Shown here: positions 33,873 through 42,651 of the stretch, in pieces | How positions within the stretch are numbered: the stretch's first letter is position 1 | Layout: each line of letters starts with the position of its first letter | NCBI RefSeq assembly: GCF_019312585.1 | Contig: NZ_JAHWDP010000002.1 | Coordinates: 248,001-312,000 of the forward strand | DNA length: 64,000 nucleotides | Source of the DNA: Halomarinibacterium sedimenti | GTDB taxonomy: Bacteria > Bacteroidota > Bacteroidia > Flavobacteriales > Flavobacteriaceae | Reading direction: 5' to 3' | Notes under the pieces: model-generated | Databases searched by the model: none | Seen by the model: the letters and a program-made list of their open reading frames with translations, nothing else | Told to the model about the DNA's origin: nothing | Position numbers and translations under genes: made by a program

Positions 33873-35450
33873 TTAACTTGATTTTTGCATCTCCTGAACA
33901 AAAGATATTACTATAAATTCAGCGGGATGTGTAACAGCAACTTTAACAGTTACTCTCAAAAAACCAAGCAAAATATCTTCTGATGTCATGGTACTTCCTA
34001 GACCACATTCCACTTGAAAAGCATCTGAAGGACTTGCTCCCTGCAAACCTCCTTCTTTCCAAACAGTTGTTAAAAAACTACTTATCATAGCCTTTACACC
34101 CTCCCAAGTGTTTTTATCATTAGGCTCAAAAACATAGGCATGAGTTGCAAGCTTACAGGACTGCTCTAAATATATAAGTGTACGTCGAACAGGTAGATAT
34201 TTCCAATCTAAATTATTACCATCTAAGGTACGTGCACCCCAAACTAAAATTCCCAATCCGTTAAAATATCTAATGGCATTAATAGATTTGCCTGAAACAG
34301 CATCTACATTTAAAGGGCCTTGTTGTGCTTCAGATAGTTGAATAGGTAATCTATATGCTCCAACAATACTAGTGTTTGCCGGAGCTTGCCACACTCCTAT
34401 TTCATTATCCATGGTGGTTATAACGCCTGCCATACCCCCACTAGGAGGTAATATATTTGCGGATTCTAACACATGTTTTATAATAATAGAATAATCCTTA
34501 CTAGCACTTAAAAGCGAATTATTAAGTTGTGAAACGGTTAGGCTTGAATCCCCGTTTTCAATGGATGTTAAAATAGGTGCTACACTTTGATTTGGTGCTG
34601 ATGAAGGATTAAGAATTGGCTCTAACTGTTTTATATCGCCACCAAATAAATTGGTATAATCAATATCTGTGTTCTGCATAATAGTTGTTCCCACAAAAGG
34701 ATAATATGCCACTCCATAACTTAACCCTTTAGCACCAGTATTATTTCTAAAATTAGTGATATCGTCGGTATACATAATAGGATCTGGATTCCTTCCACCT
34801 ATTACATCAAAAATACTTATAGCCGTTCCCATTTCCTCATTTTGGAGTAACATGGATTGCATCAATGTTCCGTTATCTTCTAGAGTTAATAGTGTTGCTT
34901 CTGGGCAGATATACATTGTAGGCTCATCTTCATTTTTAAGTAAATGAACACCATTTAAAAGATCATCCAATTTTACATTAGGATTAACTATTTGTTGTTC
35001 TGGACTAAGAGGCTTTTTTGACGGAGGACCGTAGGTGCCCACCGAAACTATATAGGCATCTGCTCCCCCATTTTCATAAAACAATCGGATGCTATTGTAA
35101 AAGTAGTAAATGGTATTGGGGTCTGGTGCAATAGCATAATAATTACCATCGTTTAACATAAAGCCCATGTTTTCATGCTCCTGATTCTGTTTTACAACAT
35201 AATACTCTGGAGTGTATTGTTTGGCGGGACTCGCTGGCGCAGGTGGATTAGGATAACAATAGATAGCTTGAAACTCTGCAAATGAAGAAATTCTTAAAGG
35301 TACATTTGTATACGATTTTCCATTGTAGGTTGCTTTGGGCGTATATCCAATAAATGCTGGAACCGCGGTGGGTACAGGAACTACCGAATTCGGAAAAGCA
35401 CTCTCTTCATTAATATAAATCCCAGGAGTTTTAATAGGTGGTAGGTTCAT
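33873..35450 (-). CDS. Contractile tail sheath protein
   Basis: A 525-residue sheath protein. The N-terminus (KTPGIYINEESAFPNSVVPV, then TAVPAFIGYTPKA) is the signature of extracellular-contractile-injection and phage tail sheaths. The C-terminal 120 residues show the conserved strand-exchange domain (KYLPVRRTLIYLEQSCKLAT and the final VKVAVTHPAEFIVISFVQEM). A variable domain fills about residues 80-330. Length is full, so contraction machinery is plausible. It is the second gene of the operon; no baseplate or ATPase gene lies within the surrounding 8 kb. Confidence 0.92.
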   Translation of the reverse strand: MNLPPIKTPGIYINEESAFPNSVVPVPTAVPAFIGYTPKATYNGKSYTNVPLRISSFAEFQAIYCYPNPPAPASPAKQYTPEYYVVKQNQEHENMGFMLNDGNYYAIAPDPNTIYYFYNSIRLFYENGGADAYIVSVGTYGPPSKKPLSPEQQIVNPNVKLDDLLNGVHLLKNEDEPTMYICPEATLLTLEDNGTLMQSMLLQNEEMGTAISIFDVIGGRNPDPIMYTDDITNFRNNTGAKGLSYGVAYYPFVGTTIMQNTDIDYTNLFGGDIKQLEPILNPSSAPNQSVAPILTSIENGDSSLTVSQLNNSLLSASKDYSIIIKHVLESANILPPSGGMAGVITTMDNEIGVWQAPANTSIVGAYRLPIQLSEAQQGPLNVDAVSGKSINAIRYFNGLGILVWGARTLDGNNLDWKYLPVRRTLIYLEQSCKLATHAYVFEPNDKNTWEGVKAMISSFLTTVWKEGGLQGASPSDAFQVECGLGSTMTSEDILLGFLRVTVKVAVTHPAEFIVISFVQEMQKSS

Positions 35451-35455
35451 AATAT

Positions 35456-36259
35456 TTATATATAAATGTACATAGGCGATGAAAACTTAATAATTCCATT
35501 TTCTTGATAAGTCTGCAAATTATCGGGATTGGCATGGGGAAGTCCTATAACACTTTTTTGGTCACCGTTATATATTGTTATTAAGTTAAAAGTGTATTTA
35601 GACTTGGAACTCAAGGGAAGCAATATATGTCCAGAAGTTAATTTTAAAGCTCCTTGTCCATTTGCAATAGTAACCTGTTCAGGACCTAAAAACTGAAAAT
35701 CTTCATTGGTCTCAATTGAGAGGGTCTCGAGATTCATATCCCTTGTATTAATAATATAATAATCCCAACGTGTAGCGCGCGCTTTAAATTGAATGTCAAA
35801 TCGAGGAACAACTAGCGTAGATGCCACAATGTCTTTGAAGTAAATCTTTATCTCACCAAAATGGGTGTTCGCAGGAGTTTCAGTGGGTTCTAAAATAACA
35901 TCCTCCAATATTTCTGAATTTCTATAATTATCACTTTCATACAAGTAGGTGAATTGTTTATCTACGGGAAGTTCAGTATAACCAAAAAAGCTGTCGTCTT
36001 TTACAACCATTTTAAATTCAAAAAAATTGCGATTTGAAGCAACTTCTATCTCATTTAAATAATCAGAGAGCGAACCTTCATGGGTATGATATAAAAAGAA
36101 CACACTATCCTTTTTTTGTAATACAAAACCATACCTTTCAAATAATCTTTGAGTTTGGTTTTCTATTATTAGGTCTATCGCATTTTCAGAAGATCCACTT
36201 TCAAAATAGGTATGAAACAACCCTATTTGAAACAAGAGTTGATAGGTTTGGTTGGCCAT
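35456..36259 (-). CDS. Unknown first protein of the sheath-tube operon
   Basis: A 267-residue protein with no signal peptide or membrane helix, starting MANQTYQLLFQIGLFHTYFE. It is beta-rich, with strands such as ASTLVVPRFDIQFKARATRW in the second half. I do not recognise a family; it does not look like DUF4255, the usual cap/terminator of injection systems. It begins the operon and ends 5 bp before the sheath start codon, so it is probably a partner of the sheath, for example a terminator, cap or baseplate substitute. That role is inference from position only. Confidence 0.7.
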   Translation of the reverse strand: MANQTYQLLFQIGLFHTYFESGSSENAIDLIIENQTQRLFERYGFVLQKKDSVFFLYHTHEGSLSDYLNEIEVASNRNFFEFKMVVKDDSFFGYTELPVDKQFTYLYESDNYRNSEILEDVILEPTETPANTHFGEIKIYFKDIVASTLVVPRFDIQFKARATRWDYYIINTRDMNLETLSIETNEDFQFLGPEQVTIANGQGALKLTSGHILLPLSSKSKYTFNLITIYNGDQKSVIGLPHANPDNLQTYQENGIIKFSSPMYIYI

Positions 36260-36367
36260 AAAAACAGTATTTTAAAAAGAATAGAATACCAATCAATATC
36301 CTAGATTTTAAAGATACTGATTTTCAAATTGGAAGAAATACGTAGTAATACTTATTCTAATTTAAGG

Positions 36368-36985
36368 CTAAATCTCCAAATCCCCTTTACCCTCACGCAC
36401 TAAGACTGGTTCATCACCAGTTAAATCGATGACAGTAGAGGCTATATTCCCGCCATAGCCACCATCAATAACAATATCGACAAGGTTACCCCATTTTTCA
36501 TAGATTAATTCAGGATCGGTGGTATATTCAATAACCTCATCTTCGTCTTTAATTGAGGTAGAAACAATAGGATTCCCAAGCGCACGAACAATAGCCCTAG
36601 CTACTGAATGATCTGGCACTCGAATCCCCACTTCCTTTTTCTTTTTAAATGCCGATGGTAAATTATTATTACTTGGAAGAATAAAAGTATAAGGTCCTGG
36701 CAGGGCTCTTTTTAGAAGTTTAAAGGTGCTTGTATCTATTTGCTTAACATAATCGCTTAAATTACTTAAGTCTTCACAAATAAAGGAGAAGTTCGCCTTT
36801 TCAAGCTTCACTCCTTTTATCTGAGCAATACGTTCCAAAGCACTTTTATTAGTAATGTCACAACCTAGGGCATAAACCGTATCACTAGGATAGATAATTA
36901 AACCTCCGTTCTTCAGTGTTTTTACCACTTTCTGAATTTCCTTGGGATTGGGATTCTCTTCGTAAATTTTAATAAGTTGGGCCAT
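36368..36985 (-). CDS. Threonylcarbamoyl-AMP synthase (Sua5/YrdC/YciO)
   Basis: A 205-residue YrdC-fold enzyme that makes threonylcarbamoyl-AMP for the t6A tRNA modification, or is its YciO-like paralogue. The signature GGLIIYPSDTVYALGCDITN (about residues 28-47), the RVPDHSVARAIVRALGNPIV stretch and the STVIDL/VREGKGD end are seen. Lacking the extra Sua5 domain, it is the short TsaC/YciO type. It is downstream of the helicase on the same strand, 65 bp apart, and upstream of the sheath operon. Confidence 0.88.
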   Translation of the reverse strand: MAQLIKIYEENPNPKEIQKVVKTLKNGGLIIYPSDTVYALGCDITNKSALERIAQIKGVKLEKANFSFICEDLSNLSDYVKQIDTSTFKLLKRALPGPYTFILPSNNNLPSAFKKKKEVGIRVPDHSVARAIVRALGNPIVSTSIKDEDEVIEYTTDPELIYEKWGNLVDIVIDGGYGGNIASTVIDLTGDEPVLVREGKGDLEI

Positions 36986-37050
36986 AAACTATCAATTTCA
37001 AGGCTTTATAAAGATACGCTCTTTTCTGAAACTGTTTGGCATAGAATAAA

Positions 37051-39369
37051 TTATTCAATAACACTTAGCTTGGCAAACCGAAGCAACAATTTTTTTAACC
37101 CGCCATTTTCAAAGTTAATTTCGGCTTTTGTATCAGCTCCAACACCTTCTATCTTCACAATTTTTCCTATTCCGAAACGAACGTGCTCAACCATAGAACC
37201 TACCGATAGATTGGCATCTTCTGCACTAAAATTTTTATCTGTACTGCTAGTAACAGGTTTTAATCTGCGCAATTTTTGTAATTGTGCCTCCGTAGGACCT
37301 TTAGGTGGTGTTCCAGCCGAAGGCTTTCGCAATCGCAACTTACTTTTATCAATATCATCAAAGATATCGGAATCAATTAAAGGCTTGTATTTATGTTCTG
37401 TTATAGGTGTAAGATATTCCAAATAACTATCATCGATTTCTTCAATAAATCGGCTAGGCTCTGCATCTATCAATTTTCCCCAACGGTACCTCGTTTGTGC
37501 ATAGGTTAAAAAGGCTTGCTTTTCCGCTCGGGTGATGGCTACATAAAACAAACGGCGTTCTTCTTCTAATTCGGCACGCGTATTCATACTCATGGCACTG
37601 GGGAACAAGTCCTCTTCCATCCCCACAATATACACATACGGAAATTCCAAACCTTTAGCCAAATGCACCGTCATTAAAGCTACTTTATTATCATCCCCTT
37701 TATCATTATCCATATCGGTAGCAAGGGCAACATCCTCTAAAAATTCAGAAAGAGCACCCGTTGCATCGGCAAGTTCTTTTTGTTCCTCTACAAAATCACG
37801 CATCCCGTTCAGTAACTCTTCTAGGTTTTCAATACGAGCAATTCCTTCGGGCGTTCCGTCTTTTTTTAATTCGGTAAGTAAACCTGTTTTTTTGGTAACG
37901 TGTTCGGCTATTTCAAAGGCATTATAATTCTGATTCAAGACTTGAAAACTCTGAATCATCGTCACAAAATCTTGCAGCTTCGTTTTAGTACCGCTGTTAA
38001 CCTTCAAATCGATTTTATCTAGGTTTTGCATCACTTCAAACACCGGCCGGTTGTAGTGATTGGCTGCTACAATCAATTTTTCTAAGGTGGTATCCCCTAT
38101 CCCACGCGCAGGATAATTGATGACACGTTTTAAGGCTTCCTCATCCTTGGGATTCAGAATTAAGCGTAAATAGGCAATGACATCTTTTATTTCTTTCCGC
38201 TGATAAAAACTCAAGCCTCCATAAATGCGATACGGAATGTCTTTCTTCCGAAGCGCATCTTCCATGGCTCGAGATTGTGCATTGGTGCGATACAAAATAG
38301 CAAAATCATCATATTTTAACTGATGATTCATCATGGTTTCAAAAATAGAACTCGCTACAAATCGCCCTTCGTCCCCATCGGTCATCGTTCGGTTTACCTT
38401 TATTTTATTTCCTTCATCATTGGCAGTCCAAACCACTTTATCCAAACGGTTTTTATTCTTTTCAATAATACTATTGGCAGCATTTACAATGTTTTTTGTA
38501 GAGCGATAGTTTTGTTCCAAACGGTACACCCGTACATCCTCATAATCCTTCTGAAAATTGAGAATGTTATTAATATTTGCTCCGCGAAACGCATAAATAC
38601 TTTGTGCATCATCCCCCACCACACAAATGTTCTGAAAGCGATCACTCAAGGCTCGCACAATTAAATACTGACTGTGATTGGTATCTTGGTACTCATCCAC
38701 CAAAATATAGCGGAATCGGTTTTGATACTTTGCCAACACATCAGGGAAGCGAGTTAATAATTCATTCGTTTTAAGCAGTAAATCGTCAAAATCCATGGCA
38801 CCAGCCTTAAAGCAACGATCAACATAGTTTTTATAGATATCTCCCAAACGTGGCATTTTTGCCATAGCATCGGCTTCCATTAACTCAGGATTGGCAAAAT
38901 AGGCCTTCACCGTAATCAAGCTATTTTTATAGGAAGATATTCTGGAGTAAACCTGCTTGTACTTATAGATATCCTTATCAAGTTGCATTTCCTTGATAGT
39001 TGCACGAATCACACTCTGGCTATCCTGCGTATCATAAATGGTAAAATTAGAAGGATAGCCTAATCGCTCTGCCTCAAACCGAAGAATTTTCGCAAACACA
39101 CTGTGGAAAGTTCCCATCCAGAGGTTCTTAGCCTCACTACTTCCCACAATCTGCGAAATACGCTTCTTCATTTCTCGAGCAGCTTTATTGGTAAAGGTCA
39201 ATGCCAAAATAGAAAAGGAGTCCACCCCTTGCGACATCAAATACGCAATTCTATAGGTTAGTACACGTGTCTTTCCAGACCCGGCACCTGCTATCACAAT
39301 CATCGCCCCATCTTTCTGTAAAACGGGCGCTAATTGAGCGTCATTTAATTGTTCTAAATATTCCTGCAA
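37051..39369 (-). CDS. UvrD/PcrA-type superfamily I DNA helicase
   Basis: A 772-residue ATP-dependent 3'-5' helicase for repair or replication-restart. Motif I GAGSGKT (residues 28-34), motif II VDEYQDTN near residue 222, motif III VGDDAQSIYAFRGA near 248 and the C-terminal motifs MTVHLAKGLEFPYVYIVG near 570 and EERRLFYVAITRAE are intact. The start is a TTG at 39369; the N-terminus QEYLEQLNDAQLAPVLQKDG aligns with family starts, so no upstream ATG is required. The C-terminal 100 residues contain a tudor-like tail (VGSMVEHVRFGIGKIVKIEG), as in PcrA. Confidence 0.93.
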   Translation of the reverse strand: MQEYLEQLNDAQLAPVLQKDGAMIVIAGAGSGKTRVLTYRIAYLMSQGVDSFSILALTFTNKAAREMKKRISQIVGSSEAKNLWMGTFHSVFAKILRFEAERLGYPSNFTIYDTQDSQSVIRATIKEMQLDKDIYKYKQVYSRISSYKNSLITVKAYFANPELMEADAMAKMPRLGDIYKNYVDRCFKAGAMDFDDLLLKTNELLTRFPDVLAKYQNRFRYILVDEYQDTNHSQYLIVRALSDRFQNICVVGDDAQSIYAFRGANINNILNFQKDYEDVRVYRLEQNYRSTKNIVNAANSIIEKNKNRLDKVVWTANDEGNKIKVNRTMTDGDEGRFVASSIFETMMNHQLKYDDFAILYRTNAQSRAMEDALRKKDIPYRIYGGLSFYQRKEIKDVIAYLRLILNPKDEEALKRVINYPARGIGDTTLEKLIVAANHYNRPVFEVMQNLDKIDLKVNSGTKTKLQDFVTMIQSFQVLNQNYNAFEIAEHVTKKTGLLTELKKDGTPEGIARIENLEELLNGMRDFVEEQKELADATGALSEFLEDVALATDMDNDKGDDNKVALMTVHLAKGLEFPYVYIVGMEEDLFPSAMSMNTRAELEEERRLFYVAITRAEKQAFLTYAQTRYRWGKLIDAEPSRFIEEIDDSYLEYLTPITEHKYKPLIDSDIFDDIDKSKLRLRKPSAGTPPKGPTEAQLQKLRRLKPVTSSTDKNFSAEDANLSVGSMVEHVRFGIGKIVKIEGVGADTKAEINFENGGLKKLLLRFAKLSVIE

Positions 39370-39524
39370 GGGTATTTTTTTCAGAAGATTTTTAAAAGTT
39401 GAAAAATAGGAAAATTGAAAGAAAATTTAGATACAATACCATATAAATTATGAACAAACAAATTGATTTTCCCTATTTTTAATTTTTTTTAAAACACCTA
39501 ATGTATTTTAAAAACTTGCATTCT

Positions 39525-41552
39525 ATGAAATATTATTTTTTTGCATTTCTATTATTTACCATTTCAACGAATGTAAAATCACAGGAAAGTGAAACTGAAA
39601 AAACTATTGCATCTTTAAAACAAAAGATTGCCACATCTCAAAAAGCTGAAAAACTACAATGGATGGATAGCCTGTCTAACGTCATTGCCTTCGACACACC
39701 TTTTGAAGATGATTCCTTAGTAAAAGCCACTTCTCAATTTGCCATTTCTTTAGACTCTTTTAACATCGCCATACACCATACAGCCAACCAAATTTATTAT
39801 TTAACCAATATCAAAGGAACTCCCGAAGAAGCTAAGAAACTTTACCTCTCTACTAGAAAATACCTCCCTAGGGTAACCCTTGCGGAAGCAAAGTGTAAAT
39901 TTTACTACGATGCTGGGAACACTTATTTCTACTTAAGGGATTTTTCTACTGCCTTGCAGTTATATGATAGTATTCAATACCTCTCCTCTCAAACAAAAAC
40001 TGGAAAATACCTAGGGCTATCTAAAATGGCAAAAGGCCAGGTGTATACAGATATGGGGGATTTTGGTAAAGCGTCATTAGAGCTACAAGACGCTATAAGA
40101 TATTACCAAACAAACAAAGACACTTTAGGTCTTGTGGGTGCCAGAAACTCTTTAGTAATACTCTATAGTAAAAACCGTTTTTTTAAGGAAGCTAAGCAAG
40201 AACGGGACCAGCTTATTGCCATATCCTTAAAGCAGGAAGATTACAACTCCCTACCTGCATTATATTACAATGCAGCGGCAGACCAACGTAAAACAAAAGA
40301 TATCAAAGCACGTATTAGGTATTTAAACCAAGCCTTAGAAGCTACCTATAAGTCTAAATACAAAGAGTATTACGAGCCAATCATGTTATCGGGGCTAGTC
40401 TTGGCGTATTCCGAAGCAGATAGCCTTTCCAAAGCACAAGAATTCTTAAAAATTATAGAAGCCAACAAAGAAAAAAATACCACAGGACCTTATCGCACCT
40501 ATTATTTAGAAGCCATAAAAGCCGTAGAATTACTTAAAAAGAATTATGCCAATGCCATACAATATGGAGAAGAATACCTTTCCTTAATGAAAGAAGGAAA
40601 ACAATACGAAGAAATTGAATTTGGAGAATACTTTTTATACCAAGCCTATGAGACCATAGGCAACCAAAGCAAAGCATTCCAACATTACAAGGCGTACAAC
40701 AACTTAAAAGATTCTATTGGTGACTCTCAAAAAGTACGGGTACTTTCCTACTACCAAACCCTATATGAAACCGAAAAAAGAGACCTAACCATAAAAGCGC
40801 AAGAGACAAACATCGCCCTTTTAGATGAAAAGAATAAAGTAAAAAACCAGTGGTTATTATTTGGAGGCATGGGATTTCTCTCACTTTTTGGATTTGTTTG
40901 GGTCTTACGTTCCAGAAATTTTGCAAAAAGACGTCAGAAACTTCAGGAAAACTTTACTCAGGATATTTTAAAAACACAAGAAAATGAACGTGCACGGATC
41001 GCTTCCGAACTTCACGACAGTGTGGGGCAAAAACTACTAATGATTAAAAACTCACTTGTTTCAAAAGAAACCGAAGACAAAAATGAAATCGATTTAGTGG
41101 GTGAAACCATTAAAGAAGTACGAGAAATGTCTCACAATCTACATCCTTTTCAGTTTGAAAAATTAGGATTGATAACATCCTTAAAAAATATGGTAGAGAC
41201 CTTTCAGAAAAACTCTAATGTATTTTATTCCGAAGACATTGAAATACAAGATGGACTCATTACTAAAGAAAATGAAATATATGTATTTAGAATGCTACAA
41301 GAGGCAATGACCAACGTAGAAAAACACTCACAAGCAACAGCTTGTAGCCTCACTTCTAAAGAAACAAAAAACTATCTTGTGTTTACCCTAAAAGATAACG
41401 GAAAAGGCTTTAAAGCCGATTCAATAAAAACAAATGAAGGACTAGGTATGAAAACCCTAAAAGAACGCGCCCAGTATATTGGTGCTACATTGGATATCGA
41501 ATCTGTTCCTGAAAAAGGATCCAGTGTAACCATTAAAATACCTAAAAAATGA
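39525..41552 (+). CDS. Sensor histidine kinase with N-terminal TPR repeats
   Basis: A 675-residue kinase. From the ATG at 39525 a signal peptide is seen (MKYYFFAFLLFTISTNVKSQ); the ATG at 39501 would add eight residues before it. Tetratricopeptide-like repeats form the sensory part up to about residue 440, a transmembrane helix lies near 445-463, then a HisKA_3 dimerisation domain (ERARIASELHDSVGQKLLMI; phospho-acceptor H497). A Ghl-type ATPase follows (EMSHNLHPFQFEKLG, then FTLKDNGKGF). Its stop overlaps the response-regulator ATG by 4 bp, so the two form a NarL-type two-component system. Confidence 0.93.
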   Translation: MKYYFFAFLLFTISTNVKSQESETEKTIASLKQKIATSQKAEKLQWMDSLSNVIAFDTPFEDDSLVKATSQFAISLDSFNIAIHHTANQIYYLTNIKGTPEEAKKLYLSTRKYLPRVTLAEAKCKFYYDAGNTYFYLRDFSTALQLYDSIQYLSSQTKTGKYLGLSKMAKGQVYTDMGDFGKASLELQDAIRYYQTNKDTLGLVGARNSLVILYSKNRFFKEAKQERDQLIAISLKQEDYNSLPALYYNAAADQRKTKDIKARIRYLNQALEATYKSKYKEYYEPIMLSGLVLAYSEADSLSKAQEFLKIIEANKEKNTTGPYRTYYLEAIKAVELLKKNYANAIQYGEEYLSLMKEGKQYEEIEFGEYFLYQAYETIGNQSKAFQHYKAYNNLKDSIGDSQKVRVLSYYQTLYETEKRDLTIKAQETNIALLDEKNKVKNQWLLFGGMGFLSLFGFVWVLRSRNFAKRRQKLQENFTQDILKTQENERARIASELHDSVGQKLLMIKNSLVSKETEDKNEIDLVGETIKEVREMSHNLHPFQFEKLGLITSLKNMVETFQKNSNVFYSEDIEIQDGLITKENEIYVFRMLQEAMTNVEKHSQATACSLTSKETKNYLVFTLKDNGKGFKADSIKTNEGLGMKTLKERAQYIGATLDIESVPEKGSSVTIKIPKK

Positions 41553-42175
41553 ATCCAACCATAATCGTTGCAGACGACCACCCCATTCTTTTAACAGGAA
41601 CAAAAGCATTTTTAGAAAGCAAACGGTTTAATATACTAACTACAGCTCTAGATGGTAACGAAGCATACAATGCAATTGTAAATCACAGTCCCGATATTGC
41701 CATTTTAGATTTTGATATGCCCAAACTTAACGGACTTGAAATTGCATTACAATGCCAACAAAAGGGATTTAAAACAAAAATAATCATTCTCACACTCTAC
41801 AAGCAAGAAGCTATTTTAAATGAAGTAGGGAAGACAACCCATGGCTATCTCTTAAAAGAAGACGCCTTACAAGAAATCGAGTTTTGTATCAACGAAGTAC
41901 TGGCAGGAAAAACCTTTGTGAGTAAACATATTATAGAAGGCATTCATTTTTCTAAAGAAACTGAAGAACTCAAAAACCTCACCGTTGCCGAAGCAAAAAT
42001 CTTGCGTTATCTCGCTAAAAATTTTTCATCTTCCCAAATTGCCGAAGAACTCTTTATCTCCAAACGTACGGTAGAAAAACACCGAAGCAATATTATTAAG
42101 AAACTCGAAATCCCACCCACCCAAAATGGGCTCCTCCTTTGGGTTCAAAAACATCCCCATCTATTCAATACGTAA
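41549..42175 (+). CDS. NarL/LuxR-type response regulator
   Basis: A 208-residue regulator. The receiver domain (about 1-120) has phospho-acceptor D54 in AILDFDMPKLNG and acidic D9/D10. A LuxR-type HTH occupies about residues 140-205 (LTVAEAKILRYLAKNF, then RTVEKHRSNIIKKLEI). It is phosphorylated by the adjacent kinase and probably binds palindromic sites. The end NGLLLWVQKHPHLFNT is repeated almost exactly in the orphan HTH gene downstream. Confidence 0.93.
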   Translation: MNPTIIVADDHPILLTGTKAFLESKRFNILTTALDGNEAYNAIVNHSPDIAILDFDMPKLNGLEIALQCQQKGFKTKIIILTLYKQEAILNEVGKTTHGYLLKEDALQEIEFCINEVLAGKTFVSKHIIEGIHFSKETEELKNLTVAEAKILRYLAKNFSSSQIAEELFISKRTVEKHRSNIIKKLEIPPTQNGLLLWVQKHPHLFNT

Positions 42176-42236
42176 ACACAACCCTATCCTATACGCCTCT
42201 CTATTTTCTTCTCTCAATTACCTATTCTCTATCCAA

Positions 42237-42252
42237 TACGTAGGTCTACGAA
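42237..42252 (+). promoter_or_regulatory. Palindrome before the orphan HTH gene
   Basis: TACGTAGGTCTACGAA contains the inverted repeat CGTAG-GT-CTACG. It lies 34 bp before the ATG at 42287. The flanking CCAATACGTAGGTCTACG is repeated, with one change, at 42578. Confidence 0.5.
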
Positions 42253-42286
42253 TTTTTTCAAATAAGAGATATCCATAGTTTTGAAG

Positions 42287-42538
42287 ATGGAATCTAAAGA
42301 AAAACTTCTTACAACAGCTACGGTCAATACTATTAAAATGTTAAGCAAAGTAGAACGTGAAATATTACTAAATATAAAACAAGGAAAAACCTCAGCAGAG
42401 ATTGCGGCTGTAAGAAATTGCTCTACCCGCACTGTAGAAAAACACCGCAGTAACATCATTCAAAAACTTGGGATTAAATCGTCTCAAAATGCATTATTAC
42501 TTTGGATCGTGAAACATCCCAATCTTTTTAAAACGTAG
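42287..42538 (+). CDS. Orphan LuxR-type HTH protein
   Basis: An 83-residue protein consisting of a LuxR-type DNA-binding domain with a short lead (MESKEKLLTTATVNTIKMLS). It lacks a receiver domain. Of the last 38 residues about 27 are identical to the C-terminus of the response regulator 112 bp upstream (both share RTVEKHRSNII), so it is a partial duplicate. A candidate -7 box TAGTTTTG (42276-42283) lies just before the ATG, so the transcript would be near-leaderless; a start at the TTG 42281 is also possible. It may antagonise or tune the regulator by sharing its sites. Confidence 0.75.
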   Translation: MESKEKLLTTATVNTIKMLSKVEREILLNIKQGKTSAEIAAVRNCSTRTVEKHRSNIIQKLGIKSSQNALLLWIVKHPNLFKT

Positions 42539-42580
42539 TAATTACTCTATACTATTCACTACTCACAATTCACTATCCAA

Positions 42581-42596
42581 TGCGTAGGTCTACGTA
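42581..42596 (+). promoter_or_regulatory. Palindrome before the HYR-protein gene
   Basis: TGCGTAGGTCTACGTA contains the same CGTAG-GT-CTACG inverted repeat as at 42237, here 55 bp before the giant gene's ATG. Confidence 0.5.
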
Positions 42597-42651
42597 TTTT
42601 TTTAAAGCCTATTGTGAGGTAGCTTGCACTTATCATCAAAACGACTAAATC

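Noticed and set aside
32868-36259. Prophage remnant as a simple explanation for the sheath and tube genes
   Set aside because: No integrase, terminase, capsid, portal or lysis gene is nearby, and the tape-measure-like domain and tube are of the injection-system type; a remnant cannot be fully excluded.
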